From: Chitinivibrionales bacterium | GTDB taxonomy: Bacteria; Fibrobacterota; Chitinivibrionia; Chitinivibrionales; WJKA01 | Length of the DNA stretch: 64,000 nucleotides | Direction of reading: 5' to 3' | Assembly (NCBI GenBank): GCA_014728215.1 | Contig: WJLZ01000117.1 | Location: 62,001 to 126,000, forward strand | Shown: positions 25,116 to 33,011 of the stretch, piece by piece | How positions within the stretch are numbered: the first letter of the stretch is position 1 | Layout of the letters: each line of letters begins with the position of its first letter | The notes under the pieces: model-generated | The model's input: the letters and a program-made list of their open reading frames with translations, nothing else | Told to the model about the DNA's origin: nothing | Databases searched by the model: none | Translations under genes and position numbers: made by a program

Positions 25116-25775
25116 TTACTGTCGGCGTCCACGTTGTTGACCTTGTGAACGCTTCCACAACGGTGAACCGTCCTTTGCACGAAGCGGGACATTATTAGTA
25201 AATATCTCAATTTCCTGTGCAACCAGAATTTGTTCACCACGGACCCTTGCAGAAAATCCGATTACCTTGATAGAATCACCCTTTTCAAAGGAAATGTTAT
25301 TTTCGGTCAAAAAGGCTCCCGGCGCGGTATGAACCTTCACCATTCCGGTATCGGTATCGAGTGTCAGCACATAGATATTTCCGGTGCTGTCCACCATCTG
25401 AACGATACCTTTTACCGTGTCCGGTGTCTGGTTGTCAAAACCATTATACATACCGTTCCGGTCCTGCATACCATTCGTATCACGTTTCCATTCCTGATCT
25501 TCCTGATCGTAATATTCAATACCATTCGTGTCACGCTGCCATTGGTCTTTCCGATCATAATCCTTGGTACCATTCTTGTCTTTTTTCATCTGGTCTTTCT
25601 GATCATAATCTTGTATACCATTGGTATCGCGTTTCCATTCCTGGTTGTTTTTGTAACGCTTTTTTTCTGCATTTTCATTTTCGTGCTGACGGGCAAAACC
25701 GCCTGCCGTCAAAAGGAAAACGCCGGTACACAGCGCCGCAATACGAATATTTATTATAGAATTATTAGTTTTCAT
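25116..25775 (-). CDS. Secreted protein with four 16-residue repeats and an OB-like C-terminal domain
   Basis: A 219-residue protein with a signal peptide (IAALCTGVFLLTAGGFARQ). Residues about 44-105 hold four repeats of a unit like W-K-R-D-T-N-G-I-x-D-Y-D-Q-K-D-Q, for example EWKRDTNGIQDYDQKDQ, then a KKDKNGTKDYDRKDQ and a WQRDTNGIEYYDQEDQ version. The DxNG core resembles calcium-binding loops. Residues 115-200 (VKGIVQMVDSTGNIYVLTLD, GDSIKVIGFSARV, LVAQEIEI) look like a small beta-barrel of the OB/YdeI type. AAAGGAG precedes the ATG; a perfect sigma-54 site lies about 97 bases upstream. Probably periplasmic. Confidence 0.65.
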   Translation of the reverse strand: MKTNNSIINIRIAALCTGVFLLTAGGFARQHENENAEKKRYKNNQEWKRDTNGIQDYDQKDQMKKDKNGTKDYDRKDQWQRDTNGIEYYDQEDQEWKRDTNGMQDRNGMYNGFDNQTPDTVKGIVQMVDSTGNIYVLTLDTDTGMVKVHTAPGAFLTENNISFEKGDSIKVIGFSARVRGEQILVAQEIEIFTNNVPLRAKDGSPLWKRSQGQQRGRRQ

Positions 25776-25871
25776 CCTGAAACTCCTTTCGGATGTCTCC
25801 GCCTGCCGGCCTGCCGGACAAGCTTAAAGCAGATCGGATCTTATAATCCGCTTCTGCCACGATATCTAAAG

Positions 25872-25887
25872 CGCAAATAATATGCCA
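25872..25887 (-). promoter_or_regulatory. Sigma-54 promoter for the repeat protein
   Basis: Reads TGGCATATTATTTGCG on the minus strand. Confidence 0.8.
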
Positions 25888-25995
25888 GAAGTAAATGATC
25901 CATGGCTGGTGTATATATTTTACGGGTCCTGATTATTAAAGATTTATTTGTCCATACCTGTACTTTAACACGTGGCAGTGTAGTAGCGAGCCTCT

Positions 25996-26011
25996 TGGTA
26001 TGATTGTTGCT
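25996..26011 (+). promoter_or_regulatory. Sigma-54 promoter for the 26-28 kb membrane-protein genes
   Basis: Reads TGGTATGATTGTTGCT, 69 bases before ATG 26080. Confidence 0.7.
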
Positions 26012-26079
26012 CCTTTTCAGAAGTACTACAGTTTTACAGCATTTAGAAATTACCTGCAATCTACGAATGGAAGACTTCT

Positions 26080-26463
26080 ATGGAAAATCAGACAAAATCT
26101 CCGGTTAATATCCAGCAGCACGTGAATATTCTCGGCTGGCTTTTTATCATTCTCGATCTAGTTTTTATTGTCGCGGCGATCTTTGCATTTTTTTTAATAA
26201 CCGGTATCGGGGCGTTGCAGGGCGGAGAATATTTTCAGTATGTCTCTCGAGTGACAGCGACAGTTGTAGCGATAGCATTAACGATTATTTCAATTCCGGG
26301 GTTGATTGTCGGAATTGGAATTCTTAAAAGGAAATCATGGGCGCGACTTATCGCTATCATTCTGGGAGTGATAAACCTTTTCAACTTTCCGATTGGGACA
26401 ATTTTAGGAGTATATACTTTCTGGGTTCTTTTAAATCCCGAAAGTTCGGCTCTATTCGAGTAA
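26080..26463 (+). CDS. Four-helix integral membrane protein, unrecognised
   Basis: A 127-residue protein with four clear hydrophobic segments: LGWLFIILDLVFIVAAIFAF, the segment around VTATVVAIALTIISIPGLIV, ARLIAIILGVINLF and ILGVYTFWVLL. The IPGLIVGIGILKRKSWAR loop and the YTFWVLLNPES ending are common in uncharacterised small membrane proteins. GGAAG lies before the ATG. It is the first gene after the sigma-54 site at 25996 and probably shares a transcript with the next three genes, although gaps of 50-80 bases separate them. Confidence 0.6.
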   Translation: MENQTKSPVNIQQHVNILGWLFIILDLVFIVAAIFAFFLITGIGALQGGEYFQYVSRVTATVVAIALTIISIPGLIVGIGILKRKSWARLIAIILGVINLFNFPIGTILGVYTFWVLLNPESSALFE

Positions 26464-26529
26464 TACACTCATGGAGATAATACAAAATAATACTACCGAA
26501 AGCTTTAAAAAACCTTTCAAGGAGGCTTT

Positions 26530-27000
26530 ATGGAAGAGACCGTATTAATGAAAAACAGAGTTGCGGAACATACCCCGCCGTCAATTAATGCCCGAATACG
26601 TCGGAGAATCGATGTGTCGGTTACCTATTATGCAAAACATCCGGACCGTATCGATACACGGCTTCGTGAACTGGATAATGAATGGGATATCGAACGGTTA
26701 CTTGAGGCCAATGCGGCGAGTTTAATGCTCTATGGTCTCTTGTTCGGGCTTGTCGGAAGACGGTATTATCTTTTACTGCTACCTCTTGTAGTCGCAGGCT
26801 TTTTACTTCAGCATGCAATTCAGGGTTGGTGTCCGCCGATTGTGGTATTTCGCCGCCTTGGCGTGCGGACAAAAGATGAAATCCTTCTGGAACGCTATGC
26901 CTTGCGGGCTATTCACGGGGACCTCGATCCTATATTCAATAATCGCGAACGGGAACCCTCTGAAAAAGTCGGCGATGTTCTAAATGCACTTGAAAAATGA
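26530..27000 (+). CDS. DUF2892/YgaP-like membrane protein
   Basis: A 156-residue protein. A polar N-terminal half (INARIRRRIDVSVTYYAKHP, IDTRLRELDNEWDIERLLEA) precedes a short membrane hairpin (LMLYGLLFGLVGRRYYLLLL, LVVAGFLLQHAIQGWCPP) followed by FRRLGVRTKDEILLERYALRA. The LQHAIQGWCPP..v.RrlGvRT segment is typical of DUF2892-type proteins. AAGGAGG sits before the ATG. Function unknown; member of the stress membrane-protein set. Confidence 0.7.
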   Translation: MEETVLMKNRVAEHTPPSINARIRRRIDVSVTYYAKHPDRIDTRLRELDNEWDIERLLEANAASLMLYGLLFGLVGRRYYLLLLPLVVAGFLLQHAIQGWCPPIVVFRRLGVRTKDEILLERYALRAIHGDLDPIFNNREREPSEKVGDVLNALEK

Positions 27001-27080
27001 ATCCGATAAATGTTTCATGATTCAATTATGGCCGGCATGATAATTTACGAAAAGCACTACAGCTGAAAGGAGAAATGAGC

Positions 27081-27557
27081 ATGAACCTGTTGCATCGGAT
27101 GAAAATTGTCCGTCCTTCTTCACCGACGGATCGTACGAATAACGGAGGTTCGAGCGCTCATCTTTTTGCCGATCTCCGAAATCAAATGGCAACCCTTGCC
27201 GGCTTAGAAAAGACACTCGCAAAAAGGGAAATAAAGGATCAGCTCATAACTGCTTTAAAAGGTGTTGGATTAATTGCGGCAGGTGCGGTAACATCATTTG
27301 CAGGTGTCATTGTCCTGCTGATAGGTATCGCTGCCGCACTTTCTCTTATTCTGGATAATATGGCTATTCCAAGAAAGCATATCCAGTGGCTGAGTTTTAT
27401 AACCACCGGAGGGCTTGGATTACTGGGTGCCGCAGCATGTGTTGTTGCCGCGGCTCTGACATTACGGCGTTTACGTGCCGGGCTTCCACGGACAATACAA
27501 ACCATAAAAGAGACAGCGTCCTGGGCCGGTGAAGTTGCCCATCCGAAAAAAGATTGA
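27081..27557 (+). CDS. Holin-like (DUF1469-type) membrane protein
   Basis: A 158-residue protein: polar N-terminus, amphipathic helix (LFADLRNQMATLAGLEKTLA), then two hydrophobic pairs (VGLIAAGAVTSFAGVIVLLI and LSFITTGGLGLLGAAACVVA). This is the same layout as the 21770-22210 protein, so the two are distant paralogs. ATG 27081 is preferred to 27075, because only the former gives normal spacing (8 bases) from GGAG. Function unknown. Confidence 0.6.
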   Translation: MNLLHRMKIVRPSSPTDRTNNGGSSAHLFADLRNQMATLAGLEKTLAKREIKDQLITALKGVGLIAAGAVTSFAGVIVLLIGIAAALSLILDNMAIPRKHIQWLSFITTGGLGLLGAAACVVAAALTLRRLRAGLPRTIQTIKETASWAGEVAHPKKD

Positions 27558-27608
27558 GGCTAAAGCGTTGATGATACAGACATCGGTAAATCATGACAGG
27601 ATTTCTTT

Positions 27609-27860
27609 ATGACTGATAAGAATGGTTATTTACCATCTGATACACTTCAGGATGAATCAGACGATGATATTGTTGAGGCAATCGAGCAGACACGGACCCG
27701 GCTCGAACGCACATTGACAAGCCTCCGTTTCCGAGTTCATCGGCTAATAATAACAGTAAAAATAGTTGTTGCTGTGGTTATTGCCATAATATTTCTAATC
27801 AAGATATTCCGCCTGTGGTCCGGAAAACGAAGGCACAGCCATCATAAAATGAAACGGTAA
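27609..27860 (+). CDS. Short DUF3618-like single-pass membrane protein
   Basis: An 83-residue protein: the segment DDIVEAIEQTRTRLERTLTS resembles the DUF3618 signature (IE.TR..L..Tl..L), followed by one transmembrane helix (VVAVVIAIIFLIKIF) and a His/Lys-rich tail. AGGA precedes the ATG at moderate spacing. It follows the holin-like gene in the same order as, but reduced compared with, the operon at 20.9-22.7 kb. Confidence 0.55.
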   Translation: MTDKNGYLPSDTLQDESDDDIVEAIEQTRTRLERTLTSLRFRVHRLIITVKIVVAVVIAIIFLIKIFRLWSGKRRHSHHKMKR

Positions 27861-27880
27861 GACTGGAAAAGGGAAAGAAG

Positions 27881-27956
27881 TGCTGGAGTATTAGAGCGCC
27901 ACCCTTACTACAAGGAACAGTGGGGTGCATTACTTTTTGCTCCATAACTCCAACAC
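27881..27956. terminator. Long imperfect inverted repeat between convergent genes
   Basis: GTGCTGGAGTATTAGAG (27881-27897) faces CTCCATAACTCCAACAC (27940-27956); most positions pair over 17 bases. It separates two convergent genes and probably terminates both. A related TGGAGTA/TACTCCA pair occurs at 50161-50198. Confidence 0.5.
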
Positions 27957-27986
27957 TCCATTACTTCACTTTATGCGGATGTTCTT

Positions 27987-28241
27987 TTATGCCTTTGCCA
28001 TTTTAGTTAATTTACGTTTAGCTCTTTTACCAAAGATAAATGCTCCGGCTTTTCCTGATTTTCGAAGCATTGCACCCATACCTTTTCGTGCCGGCCTGAA
28101 TCTCAGAATTTTGATACCGCCTTTTGCCGCCGCTCGTCGTGTCCAACGTGATTTGATCCATGCAGTCACCCCACCGGCAATACCGCCGACTACGGCAACA
28201 GGAATAGCAACTAATGCGATCTTTTTCTTTGTCTTGTTCAT
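27987..28241 (-). CDS. Small basic protein with one membrane segment
   Basis: An 84-residue, strongly basic protein: KIALVAIPVAVVGGIAGGV is a membrane segment close to the N-terminus, followed by a tail with RWTRRAAAKGG, KILRFRPARKGMG and GKRAKRKLTKMAKA. AAAGGAG precedes the ATG. It has no family I recognise. It follows the FKBP gene with a 55-base gap and may share its transcript. The charge suggests contact with nucleic acid or anionic lipids. Confidence 0.55.
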   Translation of the reverse strand: MNKTKKKIALVAIPVAVVGGIAGGVTAWIKSRWTRRAAAKGGIKILRFRPARKGMGAMLRKSGKAGAFIFGKRAKRKLTKMAKA

Positions 28242-28296
28242 AGGAATCTCCTTTCAAAGAATTTAATAATAAAATATATGGTGACGATTGTCTATT

Positions 28297-29025
28297 TCAG
28301 GTTCGTTTCCTGTGATTGACAATGTGAATCAATTCAACATCAAAGATCAAAGGCGTATTTGGCGCAATCAGCGGTGGAATGCCTTCAGCCCCGAATGCCA
28401 GATCAGGTGGTATGAAAAACCGGTATGTTGCACCTTCCTGCATCAGTTGAATGCCTTCCGAGAGCCCGGGGATCGTATTCGGCAATCCAAGTCTTACCGG
28501 CTGTTCCTCCTCCGTGCTGTCAAAGACTGTGCTGTCAAGGAACATGGCCCGGTAGGATACCAGTACCGAATCATCCGCCATCGGGTTATCGCCGTCGCCA
28601 CGTACGACCACCTTGTACTGAAGTCCCGATTTTGTTGAATTGACACCCTTACGCTTCTTGTTCCGGTTAAAATATTTATTGCTCTTTTCAAGATTGGCAG
28701 CCGCCTCTTCAAGTTCCTTTCGATGCATATACGCCTGTGCTTCCATGGCAAATACCATTCGAATCGAATCGGCACTCAATGAGTCAATCAGTGAAGATTT
28801 CCCATGACGAGCATGTTCGATCCCCAGCGTGAAAGGACCGGGCTTTATATTTGCTCCGAGATCATTAAGTTGCTCTCCGATATCACGACCGATTATGTAG
28901 CTGAGTGAATCGACATTGTCGGAAAGTATTACGTCATTCAATATGTTCTGCTGTGTATCGCATTCTGTCGTGATCACCGCAGATCCGACAAAGACTAAGA
29001 ATAAATATTTGTATATTGGTATCAT
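28297..29025 (-). CDS. FKBP-type peptidyl-prolyl isomerase, periplasmic (FkpA/Mip-like)
   Basis: A 242-residue exported foldase. The signal sequence ends near VITTEC, which could be a lipobox. Residues 35-125 form the helical dimerisation domain (DSLSYIIGRDIGEQL, HRKELEEAAANLEKSNKYF), and 130-235 the FKBP domain (GLQYKVVVRGDGDNPMADD, VLVSYRAMFLDSTVFDS, IPGLSEGIQLMQEG, YRFFIPPDLAFGAEG, PLIFDVELI). It catalyses proline cis/trans isomerisation and chaperones outer membrane proteins. A perfect sigma-54 promoter lies 84 bases upstream. Confidence 0.85.
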   Translation of the reverse strand: MIPIYKYLFLVFVGSAVITTECDTQQNILNDVILSDNVDSLSYIIGRDIGEQLNDLGANIKPGPFTLGIEHARHGKSSLIDSLSADSIRMVFAMEAQAYMHRKELEEAAANLEKSNKYFNRNKKRKGVNSTKSGLQYKVVVRGDGDNPMADDSVLVSYRAMFLDSTVFDSTEEEQPVRLGLPNTIPGLSEGIQLMQEGATYRFFIPPDLAFGAEGIPPLIAPNTPLIFDVELIHIVNHRKRT

Positions 29026-29108
29026 AATGATAAACCCTCTTTCTAGTTACTGATACAAACTGAGCCACCCTTGAGCACCGACCGGGGGCCACTCCTGTCT
29101 GTATAGTA

Positions 29109-29124
29109 AGCAATAAAAGTGCCA
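29109..29124 (-). promoter_or_regulatory. Sigma-54 promoter for the FKBP gene
   Basis: Reads TGGCACTTTTATTGCT on the minus strand, 84 bases before ATG 29025. Confidence 0.8.
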
Positions 29125-29256
29125 TAGTGATCGAAGAGGGTGAAGATTATTCGCACTCTGGGCTCAACAAGCGTTCGCAATAGATTGCCCAACAAGTTTG
29201 GGAGAAGATTTGGAGCGAAAATTGACAAAGAGTACAATTTGAGGCGTTGAGGCTGA

Positions 29257-29280
29257 GGTTCAATGAGAGAGCATTGAACC
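29257..29280 (-). terminator. Hairpin downstream of the SDR gene
   Basis: Perfect 9-bp stem GGTTCAATG / CATTGAACC with a six-base loop, 16 bases past the SDR stop. No U-tract follows, so the strength is uncertain. Confidence 0.5.
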
Positions 29281-29296
29281 CCGAACCCTGTACCTT

Positions 29297-30145
29297 CTAA
29301 CCATTGATAATCCTCCCGCCGTTGGGATGGAGTGTTTGTCCGGTGATGTATGATGAATCCGATGAGGCAAGAAAGACATAACAGGGGGCCACTTCAGAAG
29401 GTTGACCCGCCCGTTCCATTGCGGTTCCGCTGCCGAATGATTCAACTTTTTGCTCGCTGAAACTTGCCGGTATGAGAGGTGTCCAGATCGGCCCGGGAGC
29501 AACGGCATTCACTCTGATACCTCTTCCACTGAGATTAATAGCCATCGACCGGGTGAATGCAATAATCGCGCCTTTTGTTGAAGCATAATCGATAAGTTTG
29601 GGATGGCCCTGGTAAGCGGTTACCGAGGATGAGTTTATAATCGTTGCACCTTTCTGGAGATGGGGAAGTACTGCTTTGGTGATGTAGTACTGAGCGAATA
29701 TATTGGTGCGGAAAGTGCGTTCCCACTGCTCGCTTGTCACCTTGGTAAGGTCGTCACAGGCATGCTGCTCACCGGCATTGTTGATAAGGATATCGAGTTT
29801 TCCAAAGGTAGTCAAAACATAGTCGACCGCTTTGATACAAAAGTCTTCATTGCCCACATCACCGGTTATGGTTAAGCACCGTCGGTTTTCCCGTTCGACT
29901 TCCTGTTGCGTATCACGGGCATCTTCGTGTTCGTTAAGATAGGTAATTGCAACATCGGCGCCTTCACGGGCAAAATGGACCGCCACCGCTCTGCCGATTC
30001 CACTGTCGCCACCGGTAATCAGCGCCATTTTGCCTTTCAGTTTATCCGCCGCTTTGTATTGGGGTGAGATTGATTGCGGCTTGGGTTCCATAGGTTCGCG
30101 CTTGCCCGGCTGCGGCTGCTGCTGTTTTGGAAACTGACCTCCCAT
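29297..30145 (-). CDS. Short-chain dehydrogenase (glucose-1-dehydrogenase/YghA type)
   Basis: A 282-residue classical SDR with the N-terminal extension typical of general-stress SDRs (PKQQQPQPGKREPMEPKPQS). NAD(P) motif GGDSGIG, NNAG, catalytic S in INSSSVTAYQG, Y and K in YASTKGA, and the C-terminal ITGQTLHPNGG. Probably reduces aldehydes or oxidises sugars in the cytoplasm during stress. It has its own sigma-54 promoter at 30220, divergent from that of the AI-2E-type permease. Confidence 0.85.
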   Translation of the reverse strand: MGGQFPKQQQPQPGKREPMEPKPQSISPQYKAADKLKGKMALITGGDSGIGRAVAVHFAREGADVAITYLNEHEDARDTQQEVERENRRCLTITGDVGNEDFCIKAVDYVLTTFGKLDILINNAGEQHACDDLTKVTSEQWERTFRTNIFAQYYITKAVLPHLQKGATIINSSSVTAYQGHPKLIDYASTKGAIIAFTRSMAINLSGRGIRVNAVAPGPIWTPLIPASFSEQKVESFGSGTAMERAGQPSEVAPCYVFLASSDSSYITGQTLHPNGGRIING

Positions 30146-30219
30146 AGGTGTGCCCTTTGTGGAAAAAATGCATTCTCCCTCTCCTCGGACCTTTACTCAT
30201 TTTGATGATTGTAAATAAT

Positions 30220-30235
30220 TGCAATATTCATGCCA
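30220..30235 (-). promoter_or_regulatory. Sigma-54 promoter for the SDR gene
   Basis: Reads TGGCATGAATATTGCA on the minus strand; 14 bases from the opposing site at 30250. Confidence 0.8.
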
Positions 30236-30249
30236 TCCGGAATATGCCA

Positions 30250-30265
30250 TGGCATTGCATTTGCA
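30250..30265 (+). promoter_or_regulatory. Sigma-54 promoter for the AI-2E-type permease
   Basis: Reads TGGCATTGCATTTGCA, 66 bases before ATG 30331. Confidence 0.8.
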
Positions 30266-30330
30266 TTATGTTGATGTACATCTTAATAGACTCGAAACTG
30301 AATATGCACTCAGGCAAAGGGGAACGCTTA

Positions 30331-31494
30331 ATGGCACAAACCGGAAAAAAAGAGAATACAAATAAATTACCGCCCCAGCACAAAGCAGCCCGGCCCCACT
30401 CAAAACCGGTATTAAAAGACCGGGATGTCCCCGAACACATGAACCGCTTCACCATCCTGGTTCTCTTAATAATCTCCATTGTTGCATTTTTGCCCTTTGT
30501 GGCCATATTTTTTGTGCCCCTTGTTCTCGCTGCGACGTTCGCGACCATTTTCTACGGCTTTTATCGGATAATTTATAAGCGACTCTGGCATCAACCGGTG
30601 CTCAGTGCCTTTATCTGCTGCATAATTTTGATAATCGGTATGCTTATTCCTGCCTATGTGCTGGTGCAGCTGGTGGTAAACCAGGCGATCGACCTTTACG
30701 AACAGGTTGCCCCGACCATCAGGGGTGCTTTTCAGGACGACGTACAGTATGAATGGCTGCAATTAATCCGGCGATTGCCTTTTGGACGATGGCTGATCGA
30801 TCAGGTCGATTGGAGAGCAATAGTAAACTCAATAGGCTCCACCCTGACTTCACTGGGCACGACAATTCTGAATCGTACCTCTGCCGGAGTATTCGGTTTT
30901 GTTGCAAATTTGCTTATCACCTTTTTTATTCTCTTTTATTTTTTCATTGACGGCAAACGACTGGTCTCATACGTAAAGCATCTGCTGCCGATCAGGGATG
31001 AATACAAAGAGCGTATCGTGTCGAATTTTCTTTTGATCTCAAGGGCCACTGTCCGTGGTACGTTAATAATCGGACTGGCACAGGGATCCCTCGGCGCCCT
31101 GACACTTCTGATTTTCGGGGTCGATACCTGGATTTTCTGGGGATTCATAATGCTCATATTGTCGATAATACCCATGGTCGGACCGCCGATTGTATTGATT
31201 CCCGCGGGATTTATTCAAGTCATGAAAGGCGATATATGGCAGGGGATCGGGATCATTATATCGAGCCTTCTGGTCGTATCGAGTGTGGATAACGTGCTTC
31301 GCCCCAGAGTCGTCGGAAGCGGTGCGCGTATGCACGATCTGATGATATTCATTTCAACGCTCGGCGGACTCAGCATATTCGGAGTCATGGGCTTTATCGT
31401 GGGACCGGCAATAGCTTCATTTTTTGTGGCCGTCGTGAACATCTACCGTCAGGAGTTCGAGCCCCAGCTTGGAAAGTTCGATCCGTCGGGATAG
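30331..31494 (+). CDS. AI-2E family transporter (TqsA/PerM-like)
   Basis: A 387-residue polytopic membrane protein. After a cytoplasmic N-terminus come two adjacent helices (FTILVLLIISIVAFLPFVAI, VPLVLAATFATIFYGFY), a periplasmic-side domain (VDWRAIVNSIGSTLTSLG) and the C-terminal helices with LIIGLAQGSLGALTLLIFG and MVGPPIVLIP, then LRPRVVGSGARMHDLMIFIS. These are AI-2E family hallmarks. Members export small molecules or act as Na+/H+ antiporters. The ATG at 30331 is preferred over 30148 since AAGGGG lies upstream and the extra residues would overlap the promoter. Confidence 0.85.
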   Translation: MAQTGKKENTNKLPPQHKAARPHSKPVLKDRDVPEHMNRFTILVLLIISIVAFLPFVAIFFVPLVLAATFATIFYGFYRIIYKRLWHQPVLSAFICCIILIIGMLIPAYVLVQLVVNQAIDLYEQVAPTIRGAFQDDVQYEWLQLIRRLPFGRWLIDQVDWRAIVNSIGSTLTSLGTTILNRTSAGVFGFVANLLITFFILFYFFIDGKRLVSYVKHLLPIRDEYKERIVSNFLLISRATVRGTLIIGLAQGSLGALTLLIFGVDTWIFWGFIMLILSIIPMVGPPIVLIPAGFIQVMKGDIWQGIGIIISSLLVVSSVDNVLRPRVVGSGARMHDLMIFISTLGGLSIFGVMGFIVGPAIASFFVAVVNIYRQEFEPQLGKFDPSG

Positions 31495-31504
31495 AAGGAT
31501 TGGG

Positions 31505-31541
31505 GAGGATAATGGATGAGGATGGTGGAAGCAGCATCCGG
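31505..31541. repeat. Dispersed intergenic repeat type B, second copy
   Basis: GAGGATAATGGATGAGGAT then GGTGG and GCATCCGG, matching 5257-5300 over nearly the whole length. Confidence 0.5.
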
Positions 31542-31566
31542 AAAAAACATGTCATTTCCGGTTTAT

Positions 31567-31902
31567 TTACAATATCATCCATCGCAGAGCGCTGTCGGCC
31601 AGGGTGATCAGGAGGGCTGCTATGATAGTCCAGCCAAAGCCTTTGATTTCGAATCCGGGGATGAGTTTGTCGGTGATCCAGAGAAGAAATGCGTTGATAA
31701 TCAGTTTGAAAAGGCCGAACGTTATGATAATGAGTGGAAGAGCAAGAATGAAAAGAAGCCATCCTAAAAGAAAGTTGATGACACTGTACACGACAGCAAC
31801 AAGAAGTGCGACGCCGAAACTTTTGACATGAATCGCGGGAAGCAGCTTTGCAACGGCAAATACCGCTAGGGCAAGAAGAAGAATTTTAAGAATGGTTTCC
31901 AT
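31567..31902 (-). CDS. Small four-helix phage-holin-4-like membrane protein
   Basis: A 111-residue protein with four hydrophobic helices and the pattern LLPAIHVKSFGVALLVAVVY, FLLGWLLFILALPLIIITFG, LLWITDKLIPGFEIKGFGW: the family called Phage_holin_4_2 or mycobacterial 4-TMS holin. It is a common chromosomal gene in stress islands and not evidence of a prophage. GAGGAG precedes the ATG. Sigma-54 site 45 bases upstream. Confidence 0.75.
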   Translation of the reverse strand: METILKILLLALAVFAVAKLLPAIHVKSFGVALLVAVVYSVINFLLGWLLFILALPLIIITFGLFKLIINAFLLWITDKLIPGFEIKGFGWTIIAALLITLADSALRWMIL

Positions 31903-31946
31903 ATTGTACTCCTCGAATAAAGAGAATTCCTCACTTTAATTTTCCA

Positions 31947-31962
31947 CGCAAAATTAATGCCA
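31947..31962 (-). promoter_or_regulatory. Sigma-54 promoter for the small holin-like gene
   Basis: Reads TGGCATTAATTTTGCG on the minus strand, 45 bases before ATG 31902. Confidence 0.8.
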
Positions 31963-32103
31963 TCAAAAGAGAACTGATTGTTCCTGTGAATCGAAAAGAC
32001 AGCGGGATAATTGCCGATTCCCAATGATGCAAATTCGTTTTTACGAAAACGCGAAACGATAGGGGATAAGCGGGATACAATGAAGAGTATGTGGTGTCAG
32101 CAC

Positions 32104-32119
32104 AGGCATGTTTTTTGCA
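32104..32119 (+). promoter_or_regulatory. Sigma-54 promoter for the GSP17M-like gene
   Basis: Reads AGGCATGTTTTTTGCA, 59 bases before ATG 32178. A TACGAAAACGCGAAACG stretch lies about 60 bases upstream. Confidence 0.7.
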
Positions 32120-32177
32120 TTCTTAAATTAAGTAAACAGAAATGCCGATAACCACATTCGGGAAATGAGGATATAGT

Positions 32178-32699
32178 ATGGCCATTGTTTTCGGAGCTTT
32201 TGAATTGTATCATTATGTAAGCAGGGCTGTTGACGCTCTGGTGGAGATGAGAATCGCAGAAGAAGACATAAACGTTCTTGCCCAGGCTGAGGATATTCAG
32301 AATATAGAGGCGGTCCAGCTCGAAACATCCGATGATGCCCATTCTAATATAACGGCTAGGGGAACCGACAATATCCTCGATACGCTTCTGGCGGATGTTG
32401 CAAAGGTTGAAACAACCGATGCCGGCTATGTACTCGCCTGTGGCCCGACAGCACGGGAAATTATCCGCAGAAGTACTGCATTGAAAGTCTCGGATACATC
32501 CCTTTTCAATCAGCTGAAGAAAGAATTTCCCAAAGAAGAAGCCGGGCAATTTGTTGCGCATATCAGAGACGGTGGTATTCTTCTCTGGGTTGAGATTGAA
32601 AACTCCCGGGAAAAAGAGATAGCCGGAACCATGCTCGAAAACGGCGCAGTTTCGACCCATTCGCTGGAGACCGTTGAGAGCAGTGGGAGTGAGGGATGA
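32178..32699 (+). CDS. General-stress-protein-17M-like cytoplasmic protein
   Basis: A 173-residue soluble protein. It begins IVFGAFELYHYVSRAVDALV and continues MRIAEEDINVLAQAEDI, the pattern of the GSP17M/YflT heat-induced family (an alpha/beta fold in which a residue pair, here A-F-E, starts an FG..e.A..Av..L helix). The second half repeats a similar pattern (FNQLKKEFPKEEAGQFVAHI, GGILLWVEIEN, E-K-E-IAGTMLENGAVSTHS). I infer an internally duplicated stress protein. GAGGAT precedes the ATG. Function unknown. Confidence 0.55.
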   Translation: MAIVFGAFELYHYVSRAVDALVEMRIAEEDINVLAQAEDIQNIEAVQLETSDDAHSNITARGTDNILDTLLADVAKVETTDAGYVLACGPTAREIIRRSTALKVSDTSLFNQLKKEFPKEEAGQFVAHIRDGGILLWVEIENSREKEIAGTMLENGAVSTHSLETVESSGSEG

Positions 32700-32714
32700 G
32701 GATAATGGATCCGT

Positions 32715-33011
32715 ACTCTGAATTTCGAGCCACTGCTGGAGGGGAGCGGAAGTCGTTTAACGTGAAACCCCGAACCCCTTATGAGCGACAACGAGAGAGG
32801 CAATAGTCCCGGTACCTTGTACCCTTTCCCCAGTAAACGGCCCTTGCGCAATATTTCCTTTTATCATTCGTAATTATCTCTCAATACAAAAACGGCAGAT
32901 TACGTGCCCGGCATGATAATCGGTTTCGATTTCTGGCGGGGAGGTGAAAAGCCGACTCATGAATTATTAAAATGTCGTTATACTGTGTAATTTAACCGTA
33001 GAAGTAATACT
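32715..33011. other. Intergenic stretch without a recognised gene
   Basis: Holds a GGTAC-cttG-TACC palindrome near 32812-32824, AACCCCGAACCCC (also present at about 29277) and, at 32910, CCGGCATGATAATCGG, which has a -24-like but no -12-like box. No coding frame supported. Confidence 0.4.

Noticed and set aside
27030-27050. CCGGCATGATAATTTACG before the holin-like gene, and CCGGCATGATAATCGG at 32908-32924
   Set aside because: Both have a good -24-like box but no GC at -12. They may be decayed sigma-54 sites but cannot be called.
29026-29256. Possible small gene between the FKBP and SDR genes
   Set aside because: Open frames here lack ribosome sites and coding-like composition; the region is explained by the sigma-54 promoter at 29109 and the hairpin at 29257.
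21770-31902. Prophage, because several proteins look like phage holins
   Set aside because: These families are common in bacterial stress operons; there is no integrase, terminase, capsid or tail gene, and no attachment-site repeat was seen.
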